Shown: positions 43,427 to 52,942, counted from the first letter of the stretch. The stretch: 64,000 bases of DNA from Allobosea sp. 47.2.35 (GCF_024655635.1 NZ_JANLGI010000004.1:186001-250000); one strand, 5' to 3'. The notes: generated by a model from the letters alone, not told the origin. Numbers and translations: made by a program.

Positions 43427-44422
43427 TCAGCGCGGAGCCGCGGCGCGCCGCAGACGGTCGTTGATCGCCTCGCCCAGCCCATGCTCGGGGATTCGGGCGA
43501 CCGCGATGGTCCTCCGCCCCATCTCGTCGAGCCGGCGCATGTAACCGAAGAGATGGGCGGCGGCCTCGCGCAGATCGCCGCTCGGGCTGAGATTGAGCGA
43601 AGCCGGATGCTCGTGGGTCCCGGGGCCGAAGCCGAGCCAGGCCTCGCCATCTTCCGGGGCTTGTGCCTCGAGCCTCACGCGTGCCGCCGGCGCATAATGT
43701 GAGGCGAGCATGCCGGGCGAGATCGGCGCATGGCCGGCATCGCCCGCGATGACCAGTGGCCGGCCGATGACACGCTCGATTGCCTCGCGCGGCACTCCGC
43801 CGGGACGGAGCAGGCGCGGCGCACCGTCGAGGCAGGCGACGATGGTCGATTCGACCCCCACCTCGGTCGGGCCGGCGTCGAGGATAGCGTCGATACGCCG
43901 ATCGAGGTCCGCGAGAACATGAGCGGCGCTGGTGGCGCTGATCCGGCCGGAACGGTTGGCGGAGGGCGCCGCGATCGGTTGCCCGGCCGCCTCCAGAACG
44001 GCATGCGCGACCGGATGGGCCGGGACGCGCAGCGCGACGGACGGAAGCCCCGCCCGCGCCAGATCGCTCACCGTGCAGCCCGACGAGGCCGGCACGACAA
44101 GCGTCAATGGTCCCGGCCAGAAGGCTTGCGCCAGCGCCAGCGCATTCGCATCGAACAGGCCCTGCCGGCGCGCGCTGGCGAGATCGGGCAGGTGCGAGAT
44201 CAGCGGGTTGAAGCTCGGCCGCTCCTTGGCCGCATAGATGCCGGCAACGGCCGTGCCGGAGGTCGCGTCGGCCGCAAGCCCGTAGACCGTCTCGGTCGGC
44301 ATTGCGACGAGTCTGCCCGCGCGCAGCAGTGTCGCAGCCTCGGCGATGCCGGACGCATCGGCGGCGAGAAGCTTCGTCTGGCGAGGAGAGGGCAGGGGCT
44401 GGTTCACGATGCGATTGACCAA
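43427..44422 (-). CDS. L-threonylcarbamoyladenylate synthase (Sua5/YrdC family)
   Basis: A 331-residue Sua5-type protein: the N-terminal YrdC domain (AMPTETVYGLAADA, ERPSFNPLI, APSANRSG) plus the C-terminal Sua5 domain (SPGMLASHYAP). It makes threonylcarbamoyl-AMP from Thr, CO2/bicarbonate and ATP for the t6A modification of ANN-decoding tRNAs. The first start is TTG 44422 without a clear ribosome site; GTG 44407 is an alternative. It diverges from the acyl-CoA dehydrogenase gene. Confidence 0.92.
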   Translation of the reverse strand: MVNRIVNQPLPSPRQTKLLAADASGIAEAATLLRAGRLVAMPTETVYGLAADATSGTAVAGIYAAKERPSFNPLISHLPDLASARRQGLFDANALALAQAFWPGPLTLVVPASSGCTVSDLARAGLPSVALRVPAHPVAHAVLEAAGQPIAAPSANRSGRISATSAAHVLADLDRRIDAILDAGPTEVGVESTIVACLDGAPRLLRPGGVPREAIERVIGRPLVIAGDAGHAPISPGMLASHYAPAARVRLEAQAPEDGEAWLGFGPGTHEHPASLNLSPSGDLREAAAHLFGYMRRLDEMGRRTIAVARIPEHGLGEAINDRLRRAAAPR

Positions 44423-44427
44423 AGATG

Positions 44428-44441
44428 GTTTATATATAAAC
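44428..44441. promoter_or_regulatory. 14-bp perfect AT-rich palindrome, candidate operator
   Basis: GTTTATATATAAAC reads the same on both strands. It stands out in GC-rich DNA, lies 5 bp before the Sua5-type start and 144 bp before the acyl-CoA dehydrogenase start. A TetR-type or similar repressor site is possible; a promoter -10 region is the alternative. Confidence 0.4.
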
Positions 44442-44584
44442 TAACTGAGGAGTGCGACACGGGACGAAGGTCGCGCTCGCTTGCGCGTGGCTTAGGCGAT
44501 AGTTCCTCGCTACCATCGCGGCAACGGCAAATGCAGGCTGCGGCTGCCTTCAAGGGCAAGCGCCGGCCTCAGGGAGAGACGGTT

Positions 44585-46360
44585 ATGAGCTATCGCGCCC
44601 CGGTTTCGGACATGCTCTCCACCATGCGCCACGTCGCGGGGCTCGACCGGCTCATCGCCGACGGGCTCGTGCCCGAGCTCGACGGCGGCGTGGCGGAAGC
44701 CGTGCTCGACGAGGCCGCGAAATTCGCCAACGACGTGATCGCGCCGCTGAACCGCGTCGGCGATCTCACCGGCTCGAAGCTGAAGGACGGCGCCGTCACC
44801 ACCCCGCCGGGCTGGAAGGAGGCCTACAAGGCCTGGGCCGAGGCCGGCTGGAACGCGCTGCCGGCGCCGGAAGCCTATGGCGGGCAGGGCCTGCCGGCAT
44901 TGCTGCAATCGGCCTGCATCGAGATGTGGAACTCCGCCGCCTTCGCCTTCGCGCTCGGCCCGTTGCTGACGGTCGGCGCGATCGAGGCGCTCCATGCCCA
45001 TGGCTCCGACCATCTCAAGGAGACCTATCTCGCCAAGCTCGTTTCCGGCGAGTGGATGGGCACGATGAACCTGACCGAGCCGCAGGCCGGCTCCGACCTC
45101 AACGCGCTGCGCAGCAAGGCGGAGCGCGTCGGCGACGGCACCTATCGCATCACCGGCCAGAAGATCTTCATCACCTATGGCGAGCATGATCTGACCGAGA
45201 ACATCATCCATCTCGTGCTGGCGCGCCTGCCCGATGCCCCTCCCGGCACGCGCGGCATCTCGCTCTTCCTCGTGCCGAAATTCCTGGTCAATGCCGACGG
45301 TTCCCTCGGCGCGCATAACGACCTGCGCTGCTCCGGCATCGAGCACAAGCTCGGCATCCATGCCTCGCCGACCTGCTCGATGGCCTTCGGCGACAATGAC
45401 GGCGCCATCGGCTGGCTGATCGGCGAGGAGAACCGCGGCCTCGCCTGCATGTTCACGATGATGAACAACGCCCGGCTCAATGTCGCGCTGCAGGGCGTCG
45501 CCATTGCCGAGCGCGCCTATCAGCAGGCGCTCGCCTTCGCCCATGAGCGCAAGCAGGGCGCGGCGCTCGATGCCCCCAAGGGCGCGCCGATGAGCCCGAT
45601 CATCGTCCACCCGGACGTGCGCCGCATGCTGATGGATATGCGCGCCAAGACGCAAGGCGCCCGCGCCATCTCTTATCAGGTTGCCGAGGCGCTCGACCGC
45701 TCGCATCGCGAGACCGACGAAGGCAAGCGCAAGGCGGCCTCCGAGCGCGCCGCGATCCTCACCCCCATCGCCAAGGCCTATGCCACGGATATCGGCATCG
45801 ATGTCGCCTCGACCGGCGTGCAGGTTCATGGCGGCATGGGCTTCGTCGAGGAAACCGGCGCCGCTCAGCACCTGCGCGATGCCCGCATCGCCGCGATCTA
45901 CGAGGGCACCAACGGCATTCAGGCGATCGACCTCGTCACCCGCAAATTGCCGCTGTCGCAGGGCGATGCCGTCCAGGCTTTGATCGCTGAGATGCGCGGC
46001 ATCGTCGGCGAGGTCGAGCGCGCCAATAATCCGGGCTTCGGCCATGCCGCCGCCCGCCTCGGCGCCGCTGTCGATTCGCTGGAAAAGGCGACGGAATGGA
46101 TGCTCGGCGCGCTCGGCGGCAAGCCGGCCGATGCGCTGGCGGGTGCGACGCCCTATCTCAAGCTCTTCGCGCTGGCGCAGGGCGGCACGGGATTGGCGAA
46201 GAAGGCGCTCGCCACGCGTTCGGGAGCTGAGGGAGCGGCTGATCTCGCCACCGCCCGCTTCTATGCCGAATGCATCGCGACCGAGGCGCCGGCCCTCGAA
46301 CTCGCGGTGACGGAAGGCGCCGGCGCCATCGCCGACGCGGCCGCGGTCTTCGCCGCGTGA
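44585..46360 (+). CDS. Acyl-CoA dehydrogenase, DmdC-like
   Basis: A 591-residue flavoprotein of the long acyl-CoA dehydrogenase group. MNLTEPQAGSDL (FAD/substrate region, 161-172), VQVHGGMGFVEETG (413-426) and the catalytic-type Glu440 in YEGTNGIQ are seen; a helical C-terminal domain follows. Length and C-terminal domain fit 3-methylmercaptopropionyl-CoA dehydrogenase (DmdC), although many members of this subgroup act on other acyl-CoAs. ATG 44585 follows GGGAGAGA. The frame is open far upstream on the shadow of the Sua5-type gene. Confidence 0.88.
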   Translation: MSYRAPVSDMLSTMRHVAGLDRLIADGLVPELDGGVAEAVLDEAAKFANDVIAPLNRVGDLTGSKLKDGAVTTPPGWKEAYKAWAEAGWNALPAPEAYGGQGLPALLQSACIEMWNSAAFAFALGPLLTVGAIEALHAHGSDHLKETYLAKLVSGEWMGTMNLTEPQAGSDLNALRSKAERVGDGTYRITGQKIFITYGEHDLTENIIHLVLARLPDAPPGTRGISLFLVPKFLVNADGSLGAHNDLRCSGIEHKLGIHASPTCSMAFGDNDGAIGWLIGEENRGLACMFTMMNNARLNVALQGVAIAERAYQQALAFAHERKQGAALDAPKGAPMSPIIVHPDVRRMLMDMRAKTQGARAISYQVAEALDRSHRETDEGKRKAASERAAILTPIAKAYATDIGIDVASTGVQVHGGMGFVEETGAAQHLRDARIAAIYEGTNGIQAIDLVTRKLPLSQGDAVQALIAEMRGIVGEVERANNPGFGHAAARLGAAVDSLEKATEWMLGALGGKPADALAGATPYLKLFALAQGGTGLAKKALATRSGAEGAADLATARFYAECIATEAPALELAVTEGAGAIADAAAVFAA

Positions 46361-46377
46361 GCGCAGCCGCGCCCCGT

Positions 46378-47172
46378 TCAGGCAGCCGTAGCCTTGCGGG
46401 CGCGGATATGCAGGAACAGCGGGACGATATGCGTGTCGGCGAGATAGGGGATGGCCTTCGCCGTCTCCGCATCGACATGCGGTTCGGCCATGTGCTCGAT
46501 CGTGAGCCCGGCCGCGACGATCATCGCCACCCATTCGCTCAGCGTGCGGTGGAAGCGCGGCACCCGGAACGGCTCGACGCTGGCCTTGATCTCGGCCGGG
46601 GCGGCGCCGAAGCGCCAGGTCTCGATCTCGCCATCGACGCCGTCGAAATAGCGGCCGACCTCGATCGCGCGGATTTGGCCGACATCGTCGCGCAGAACCT
46701 TGCGATAGGGCGGCGCAAAGCAGGGGTGAAGAATGGAGAACTGCAGGAAGCCGCCGGGCTTCAGCACGCGCGCCGCTTCCGCCAACGCCTTGTCCTGAGC
46801 GGGCATGTCCATCAGCGACATGAAGGCCGTGGCGAAATCGAACTGCGCGTCCGGGAAGGGCAGGGCGGTGCCGTCCCCGAACCGGTAGTCGATGCCGAGC
46901 GGTTTCGCGGCTTCGGCCTCCTGCGCATGGCGGATGAAGGTCGGCGCGATATCGACGGCGACCATGCGCCCGCCAGCTTCGGCGAGCTTGCGCGTGTTCG
47001 AGCCCTCGCCGCAGCCGATGTCCAGGCCATCGAGCCCCGCGATATCCGGCAGGTTGGCGAAGAAGACGGGACTGTTCAGCGCGTCGCGATAGAGGTCGTA
47101 GCCGGCCCGCGCATGACGGGTCCATGTCTCGGCATTGGCCTCCCAGCAAGCGGCGACATCGGTGCTGTCCAT
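46378..47172 (-). CDS. Class I SAM-dependent methyltransferase
   Basis: A 264-residue Rossmann methyltransferase. Motif I GLDIGCGEGSNTRKLAEAG (about 49-67), motif II acidic end VAVDIAP, and RVLKPGGFLQFSI motif post-III fit UbiE/Methyltransf_11-type small-molecule enzymes. Substrate is unknown. It converges on the dehydrogenase gene (17 bp between stops) and diverges from the SDR gene. Confidence 0.85.
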   Translation of the reverse strand: MDSTDVAACWEANAETWTRHARAGYDLYRDALNSPVFFANLPDIAGLDGLDIGCGEGSNTRKLAEAGGRMVAVDIAPTFIRHAQEAEAAKPLGIDYRFGDGTALPFPDAQFDFATAFMSLMDMPAQDKALAEAARVLKPGGFLQFSILHPCFAPPYRKVLRDDVGQIRAIEVGRYFDGVDGEIETWRFGAAPAEIKASVEPFRVPRFHRTLSEWVAMIVAAGLTIEHMAEPHVDAETAKAIPYLADTHIVPLFLHIRARKATAA

Positions 47173-47252
47173 GGTGCTGCTCCGTTGCGAGGGGAGCGGG
47201 GCTATAGAGCAGCGGATGGAGTGTGGCTAGCGGCGATTCGCGGGGAATGCCC

Positions 47253-48104
47253 ATGAGCGCCGCGCAACCGCCGCTTTCCGGCCGAATCTGCCTTGTCGCA
47301 GGCGCCTCGCGCGGGCTCGGACGCGGCATCGCCAGGGCACTGGGCGAAGCCGGCGCGACCGTCATCGTCACCGGCCGCTCCAGCGAGGCCGGGCCGCGCA
47401 CCGACCAGCGTTCCGAGACCTTCGAGGACGCGGCCCGCGAGGTCGAGGCCGCTGGCGGCAAGGGCTATCCCTATCGTTGCGACCATACCAGCGAGCGTGA
47501 CGTCGATGGGCTCGTGGCCTGGGCCCTGCGCCGCTTCGGCCGGCTCGATTGCGTCGTCGATGCGGTCTGGGGCGGCAATGAAGGCTATGACGGCGAGCGC
47601 TATCCCGACGGCTCCGGCTTCGGCACGCCGTTCTGGCGCCGCCCGGCGGCCAGATTGGGCGAGAGTTTTGAGAGCGGTGTCTATGCCCAGTTGCTGCTGG
47701 CGCGCGCGGTCGCGCCGGCCATGGTGCAGGCGCGTTCGGGCCTCATCGTCACGCTGAGCTTCGACATGGGCGGCCTCTATCTCGGCGATGTCTTCTACGA
47801 TCTCGCCAAGGCGACGATGAACCGCCTGAGCTTCGCGATGGCGCAGGAGCTCAAACCCTTCGGCGTCACGGCACTGGGCGTGTCGCCCGGCCATGTCCTG
47901 ACCGAGCGTGTCCGCGATGCGGGCCTGGGCGACCAGACCACCGAAACGCCGCTCTATGCCGGACGCGCCGTCGCGGCGCTCGCTGCCGACCCGAACGTCG
48001 CCCGTCATGCCGGGCGGGTGCTGCACGTCGCCGATCTGGCGCGCGCCTATGGCTTCACCGACCGGGACGGCTCGCAACCGGCTCGCTACGTCATCGACAA
48101 CTAG
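47253..48104 (+). CDS. Short-chain dehydrogenase/reductase
   Basis: 283 residues from ATG 47253, preceded by GCGGGGA. NAD(P)-binding motif AGASRGLGRGIA near residue 16 and catalytic-type YDLAK are present; the structural NNAG is replaced by a DAVWGG-type segment, which is atypical. Substrate unknown. A second SDR gene starts 13 bp later, so they form an operon, though they are divergent in sequence rather than a recent duplication. Confidence 0.85.
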   Translation: MSAAQPPLSGRICLVAGASRGLGRGIARALGEAGATVIVTGRSSEAGPRTDQRSETFEDAAREVEAAGGKGYPYRCDHTSERDVDGLVAWALRRFGRLDCVVDAVWGGNEGYDGERYPDGSGFGTPFWRRPAARLGESFESGVYAQLLLARAVAPAMVQARSGLIVTLSFDMGGLYLGDVFYDLAKATMNRLSFAMAQELKPFGVTALGVSPGHVLTERVRDAGLGDQTTETPLYAGRAVAALAADPNVARHAGRVLHVADLARAYGFTDRDGSQPARYVIDN

Positions 48105-48117
48105 GAGGGAGGCGGCG

Positions 48118-48978
48118 ATGTCGCTCAAGGGTAAGACGCTTTTCATCACCGGCGGCTCGCGGGGCATTGGGCTTGCCATCGCGCTCAGGGCGGCGCGTGA
48201 CGGCGCCAATGTCACCATCGCCGCCAAGACGGCGGAGCCGCATCCCAAGCTCCCCGGCACGATCTATACCTCCGCCGCCGAGATCGAGGCGGCTGGCGGC
48301 AAATGCCTGCCCTTGATGGTCGATGTTCGCGAAGAGCAGAGCGTCGCCGAGGCGATCGCCAAGACGGCCGAGACATTCGGCGGCATCGACATCGTCGTGA
48401 ACAATGCCAGCGCGATCCAGCTCAGCAACACGCAGATGACCGACATGAAGCGCTTCGATCTGATGCACCAGATCAACACGCGCGGCACCTTCATGGTCTC
48501 GAAATACGCCATTCCGCATCTGGCGAAGGCTGAGAACCCGCATATCCTGATGCTCTCGCCGCCGCTCGACATGAAGACACAGTGGTTCGCGCCGCATCTG
48601 GCCTATTCCATCGCCAAATACGGCATGAGCCTGTGCGTGCTCGGCCTTGCCGGCGAGCTGGCGCGCCAGGGCATCGCGGTCAACGCGCTCTGGCCGCGCA
48701 CGACCATCGCGACGGCCGCCGTCCAGAACCTGCTCGGCGGCGACAAGATGGTGCAGGCGAGCCGCACGCCGGAAATTCTCGCCGACGCCGCCCACATGAT
48801 CTTCTCGAAGCCGTCCCGCGAATTCTCGGGCAACTTCCTGATCGACGACAGCTTCATGGCGGGCGAGGGCGTCACCGATTTCACCCCGTACCGCGTCGAC
48901 GCTTCCGTGCCGCTGATGCCGGATTTCTTCGTGCCGGCCGACAGCCTGCCGCCGCAGGGCGTGAAGGGCGGCGTCTGA
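48118..48978 (+). CDS. Short-chain dehydrogenase, HSDL2-like
   Basis: A 286-residue SDR with a strong AGGAGG site. ITGGSRGIGLAIA (coenzyme binding), NNASAIQL and YSIAKYG (catalytic Tyr/Lys) are all present. The LSPPLDMK and WPRTTIATAAV segments resemble the human HSDL2/citronellol-dehydrogenase-like group linked to fatty acyl or terpenoid metabolism. It is the second gene of an SDR pair near a CoA-dehydrogenase gene, suggesting lipid or branched-chain acid breakdown. Confidence 0.88.
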   Translation: MSLKGKTLFITGGSRGIGLAIALRAARDGANVTIAAKTAEPHPKLPGTIYTSAAEIEAAGGKCLPLMVDVREEQSVAEAIAKTAETFGGIDIVVNNASAIQLSNTQMTDMKRFDLMHQINTRGTFMVSKYAIPHLAKAENPHILMLSPPLDMKTQWFAPHLAYSIAKYGMSLCVLGLAGELARQGIAVNALWPRTTIATAAVQNLLGGDKMVQASRTPEILADAAHMIFSKPSREFSGNFLIDDSFMAGEGVTDFTPYRVDASVPLMPDFFVPADSLPPQGVKGGV

Positions 48979-49081
48979 CGGCTCAGCGGTGCTTCGCTCC
49001 GGGCCGTCATCGGTTTGACACGCGGCTGGGATCGGAGTTCCTGCCGGTTTCCATCACGACCGTGCAGCGAGATTCGCGCCG

Positions 49082-50071
49082 ATGCTGACGATCCACGGCA
49101 CATGCCCCGACTCGCGCGACAAGCTCCGCCCCGGCAAGCTCGACCCGTACGGAGACTTTCCGGACGATGTCGTCTGGATCGATCTGCTCAATCCGACGCC
49201 GGAGGAGGACAGGCGGGTCGAGAAGCATCTGGGCATCTCGATCCCGACGCGCGAGGAGATGCATGATCTCGAGCCGTCCGAGATCATCTATACCGAGAAC
49301 GGCGCTCGCTACATGACGGCGCGGATCATCTGCCAGTCAGACACCATCGTCCCGCTGCTGGCGGACGTGACCTTCATCCTCACCGACAGGGCACTGGTGA
49401 CGGTGCGCTATGACGAGCCCGGCGCCTTCAACATCTTCCTCAACCGCGCGACCAAGCCGGGCGGCTGCGGCCAGCAGCCGGAAGCCGTCCTCGACGGGCT
49501 GATCGAGGCGATCGTCGACCGTGCCGCCGAGGTGCTGCGCGGCGTCGGCGACAAGATCGACATCGCCTCGCGCCGGGTCTTCGCCGGGCGTGGCCAGGAT
49601 GTCGAGCGCGGCGGCGTCTATCAGGTCGTGATCCAGAAGATCGGGCAGTACGAGCACATCATCTCGAATGTCCGCGAGAGCATGGTCTCGGTCGAGCGCG
49701 TGCTGCTCTTCCTCTCGGCCAATTATACGCGGCCGAAGAAGGCGCAGACCGGCTTCTCGGCGGAATGGCGCTCCGCGGTGCGCGACGTGCAGGCGATCGA
49801 GGAACACGCAGCCTTCCTGTCGAACAAGTTGCAATTCATGATGGACGCTACGCTCGGCCTCGTCTCGATCGAGCAGAACAAGATCATCAAGCTCTTCTCG
49901 GTCGTCTCCGTCGCGCTGATGCCGCCGACGCTGATTGCCTCGATCTACGGCATGAACTTCAAGACGATGCCGGAGTTGGAGTGGCAGTGGGGCTATCCGC
50001 TCGCGGTCGGTCTGATGATCCTGTTCGCGGTGCTGCCCTATCTGTTCTTCCGATGGAAGAAGTGGCTGTGA
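49082..50071 (+). CDS. CorA family divalent cation channel (copy 1)
   Basis: A 329-residue CorA: a large cytoplasmic N-terminal domain with a long helix, then two C-terminal membrane helices with the pore signature YGMNFK at about 292. The C-terminus WKKWL is basic as usual. CorA pentamers carry Mg2+ (or Co2+/Ni2+). A second, only distantly similar CorA gene lies at 51884-52942 on the other strand, with a DASS carrier between. Confidence 0.92.
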   Translation: MLTIHGTCPDSRDKLRPGKLDPYGDFPDDVVWIDLLNPTPEEDRRVEKHLGISIPTREEMHDLEPSEIIYTENGARYMTARIICQSDTIVPLLADVTFILTDRALVTVRYDEPGAFNIFLNRATKPGGCGQQPEAVLDGLIEAIVDRAAEVLRGVGDKIDIASRRVFAGRGQDVERGGVYQVVIQKIGQYEHIISNVRESMVSVERVLLFLSANYTRPKKAQTGFSAEWRSAVRDVQAIEEHAAFLSNKLQFMMDATLGLVSIEQNKIIKLFSVVSVALMPPTLIASIYGMNFKTMPELEWQWGYPLAVGLMILFAVLPYLFFRWKKWL

Positions 50072-50104
50072 GCCGCTGAACACGCGCGATATCTTGAAGG
50101 CCGG

Positions 50105-51883
50105 ATGACACAGCCGCAGATACTCTCCGTCCTTCTCGTCGCCGGCATGATGGCTGCCTTCCTGTGGGGGCGCCTGCGCTACGACATCGTCGCGATGCTG
50201 GCGCTGCTTATGGCCGTGGCGCTCGGGCTGGTGCCGGCGACTGAGGCCTTCAAGGGTTTCTCCGACGACATCGTCATCATCGTCGGTAGTGCCTTGGTGC
50301 TGAGCGCCGCGGTCGCGCGGTCGCGCATCATCGAACGGCTGTTCTCGAAGCTGGGCTCGGGCCTTTCCTCGATGCAGTTGCAGGTGCCGCTGCTCGTCTT
50401 CATCGTCGCGGTGATGTCGGCGATCATCAAGAATATCGGCGCGCTCGCGATGATGCTGCCGATCGCCTACCAGCTCGCCCGCAAGAGCGGGACATCGCCC
50501 TCGGTCCTCCTGATGCCGATGGCCTTCGCCTCGCTTCTCGGCGGCATCGTCACACTGGTCGGAACCTCGCCCAACGTCATCGTCGCCCGCGTCCGGCAGG
50601 AGCTTGGTGGCGAGCCCTTCCGCATGTTCGATTTCGCACCCGTAGGCATCGTCGTCGCCGTCGCCGGCTGCCTCTTCCTTAGCCTTGGCTATCGCCTGCT
50701 GCCGCGCGATCGCCGCGGCGCGGTCTCGCTCGATCAGGCGATCGACATCAAGGACTACCTGACCGAGGCCAAGCTGCGCGAGAAATCGCCGCTCGCTGGC
50801 AAGACGGTCGCTGACCTCAAGGCGATCGGCGGCGATGCCATCGAGATCGTCTCGATCCTGCGCAACGAACGCCGCGTCCAGGCGCCGCTGCCCGATGCCT
50901 CGCTCAAGGCCGGCGACATCCTGCTGCTGCGCGGCGACGCTGCCGTGCTGGAGCGGGTGGTCGCCGAGGGCGGGCTCGATCTCGCCGGCAAGGACCGCCC
51001 GACGCAGAAGGAGGATGCGCTCGATCCCGATCGCATCGCCGAGGCGATCATCGGCCCGGATTCGACCCTGATCGGCCAATCGGCCGGCGATATTGCCCTG
51101 CATAGCCGCTTCGGCATCAACATGATCGCGATCAGCCGCTCGGGCGAGCGCTTCAGCCAACGCCTGCGCGATATCCGGCTGCGGGCCGGCGACATCGTCG
51201 TCATCCAGGGCGACGAGAAACTCCTACCCGAAAAGCTATCCGAGCTCAGCCTGCTGCCGCTCGCGGATAGGCTCGTCCCATTGGGCTCGACGCGCCGGGT
51301 CGTGCTGACCGTGACGATCGTGCTCGCGGCCATCATCGCGCTGGCGGCGGGGCTGGCCCCGGTGCCGCTCGTCTTCTTCGCTGCCGCCGTGTTGCTGATC
51401 GCCCTGCGCTGCGTGCCCCTGCGCGAAGCCTATCACAGCATCGATGCACCGATCCTGCTGATGCTGGCGGCGCTGATCCCGGTCTCGGATTCGCTGCGGA
51501 CGACCGGTGCCACCGATCTCTTCGCCTCCTGGCTCGCGATGATCGGTGGCGGATTGCCGGGCTGGGCCTCGGTCGCGCTCATCCTGGTGGCGGCGATGGC
51601 CGTGACGCCGTTCCTCAACAACGCGGCGACCGTGCTGGTCATGGCGCCGATCGGCGCGGGCTTCGCGAAAAACCTCGGCTACAATCCCGACGCCTTCCTG
51701 ATGGCGGTGGCGATCGGCGCGGCTTGCGATTTCCTCACGCCCATCGGCCACCAGTGCAATACGCTGGTGATGGGGCCGGGCGGCTATCGCTTCAGCGACT
51801 ACGCAAGGCTCGGCGCGCCGCTGTCCCTGCTGGTCATCCTGCTCGCGGTGCCGATGATCCTGCTGGTCTGGCCGCTCAGATAG
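50105..51883 (+). CDS. DASS/SLC13-type transporter with two RCK-C domains
   Basis: A 592-residue carrier with about 11-12 hydrophobic segments split by a cytoplasmic insert (about 215-395). The insert holds two TrkA-C/RCK-C-type domains (LPDASLKAGDILLLRG and IRLRAGDIVVIQGDE repeat pattern). The GTSPNVIV and FLNNAATVLV segments are the DASS/ArsB-like signatures. Substrates in this group include sulfate, dicarboxylates and other anions; the RCK-C domains suggest ligand control. It starts 33 bp after corA copy 1; its stop abuts the stop of the opposing corA. Confidence 0.88.
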   Translation: MTQPQILSVLLVAGMMAAFLWGRLRYDIVAMLALLMAVALGLVPATEAFKGFSDDIVIIVGSALVLSAAVARSRIIERLFSKLGSGLSSMQLQVPLLVFIVAVMSAIIKNIGALAMMLPIAYQLARKSGTSPSVLLMPMAFASLLGGIVTLVGTSPNVIVARVRQELGGEPFRMFDFAPVGIVVAVAGCLFLSLGYRLLPRDRRGAVSLDQAIDIKDYLTEAKLREKSPLAGKTVADLKAIGGDAIEIVSILRNERRVQAPLPDASLKAGDILLLRGDAAVLERVVAEGGLDLAGKDRPTQKEDALDPDRIAEAIIGPDSTLIGQSAGDIALHSRFGINMIAISRSGERFSQRLRDIRLRAGDIVVIQGDEKLLPEKLSELSLLPLADRLVPLGSTRRVVLTVTIVLAAIIALAAGLAPVPLVFFAAAVLLIALRCVPLREAYHSIDAPILLMLAALIPVSDSLRTTGATDLFASWLAMIGGGLPGWASVALILVAAMAVTPFLNNAATVLVMAPIGAGFAKNLGYNPDAFLMAVAIGAACDFLTPIGHQCNTLVMGPGGYRFSDYARLGAPLSLLVILLAVPMILLVWPLR

Positions 51884-52942
51884 CTACAGCCAGCCATTGC
51901 GCCTGAAGCGCCAGTACAGGATTGAGCAGGTGCAGACGATCAGCGTCAGCACGGAATAGTAGCCGTAATACATCTTCAGTTCCGGCATGTTCTCGAAATT
52001 CATGCCGTAGATGCCGGCCACTGCCGTGGGCACGGCCAGGATGGCGGCCCAGGATGCGAGGCGCTTGGTGATCAGGCTTTCCTGGCTCTGCCCGACCAGC
52101 AGGCTCGCCTCGAAGGCGAAGGCCAGAACCTCGCGCAGGCTGTCGATCTTCTCCTGCACGGTGCGGACATGGTCGGTCACGTCGCGGAACATCGGGGCGA
52201 GCGTCGGCCGGACCTGCGGCACGGTGCCGTTCATCAGGCGCTGGCAGACATCGACCAATGGCGCCACCGCATTGCGCAAGCGCAGCAGGTCGCGCCTGAG
52301 CATATAGAGCCGCTCGATATCTGAGCGCCCCATCGGCTTGGCCAGGATCTTGTCCTCGATCTCCTCGACCTCGTCATGGATCGCTTCCAGCACCGGCATG
52401 TAGTTGTCGACGATGAAATCGAGGATCGCATAGAGGATGAAATCCTCGCCCTTCGCCAGCGAGGTCGGGCAGGTCTCCCAGTGCTGCCGCACCGACTTGT
52501 ACGAGGTCGAGGCACCGTGCCGGACGCTGACGATATAGCCGCGCCCGACAAAAATATGGGTCTCGCCGAAGGCGATGCGCCCGTCGATCAGCTGGGCGGT
52601 GCGGGCGACGACGAAGAGCGCATCGCCATATTGCTCGAGCTTCGGCCGCTGGTGTGCGTTGGTGGCGTCCTCGACCGCGAGCGGGTGCAGGTTGAACTGC
52701 TGCTGGACGCAGCGCAGCAGTGCGGGCTCAGGTTCGAACAGGCCGATCCAGACGACATGATCGTCCTTGCGCGCCCATTCGCCGGCCTCGGTGACCGGGA
52801 TATCGGCCACCCGTACGCCATGGACATAGACGCCGGACGCGATGACGCCGTCCTGCTGCGGATGCTCTTGTTCGGGTGTCATGGCGGCGTACGCCGTTTC
52901 CCGAGCGACGGAGGGGCTGAGCCGGACTTCCGAAACTGACAT
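51884..52942 (-). CDS. CorA family divalent cation channel (copy 2)
   Basis: A 352-residue CorA with an AGGTGG-type ribosome site. Pore motif YGMNFENMPEL near residue 314 precedes the last membrane helix; C-terminus RFRRNGWL is basic. The N-terminal ~35 residues are variable. As for copy 1, magnesium or another divalent cation is transported; different N-domains suggest different regulation or metal preference. Confidence 0.92.
   Translation of the reverse strand: MSVSEVRLSPSVARETAYAAMTPEQEHPQQDGVIASGVYVHGVRVADIPVTEAGEWARKDDHVVWIGLFEPEPALLRCVQQQFNLHPLAVEDATNAHQRPKLEQYGDALFVVARTAQLIDGRIAFGETHIFVGRGYIVSVRHGASTSYKSVRQHWETCPTSLAKGEDFILYAILDFIVDNYMPVLEAIHDEVEEIEDKILAKPMGRSDIERLYMLRRDLLRLRNAVAPLVDVCQRLMNGTVPQVRPTLAPMFRDVTDHVRTVQEKIDSLREVLAFAFEASLLVGQSQESLITKRLASWAAILAVPTAVAGIYGMNFENMPELKMYYGYYSVLTLIVCTCSILYWRFRRNGWL

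Noticed and set aside
43730..44584. 285-residue N-terminal extension of the acyl-CoA dehydrogenase
   Set aside because: It is antisense to the Sua5-type gene, low-complexity in composition and unlike any domain; ATG 44585 has a good ribosome site.
44510..47461. 983-codon minus-strand open frame
   Set aside because: Mostly antisense of the acyl-CoA dehydrogenase and out of frame with the methyltransferase.
52731..52745. GGTTCGAAC as a tRNA T-loop
   Set aside because: It is inside the corA coding sequence with no cloverleaf around it; no tRNA was found in the window.
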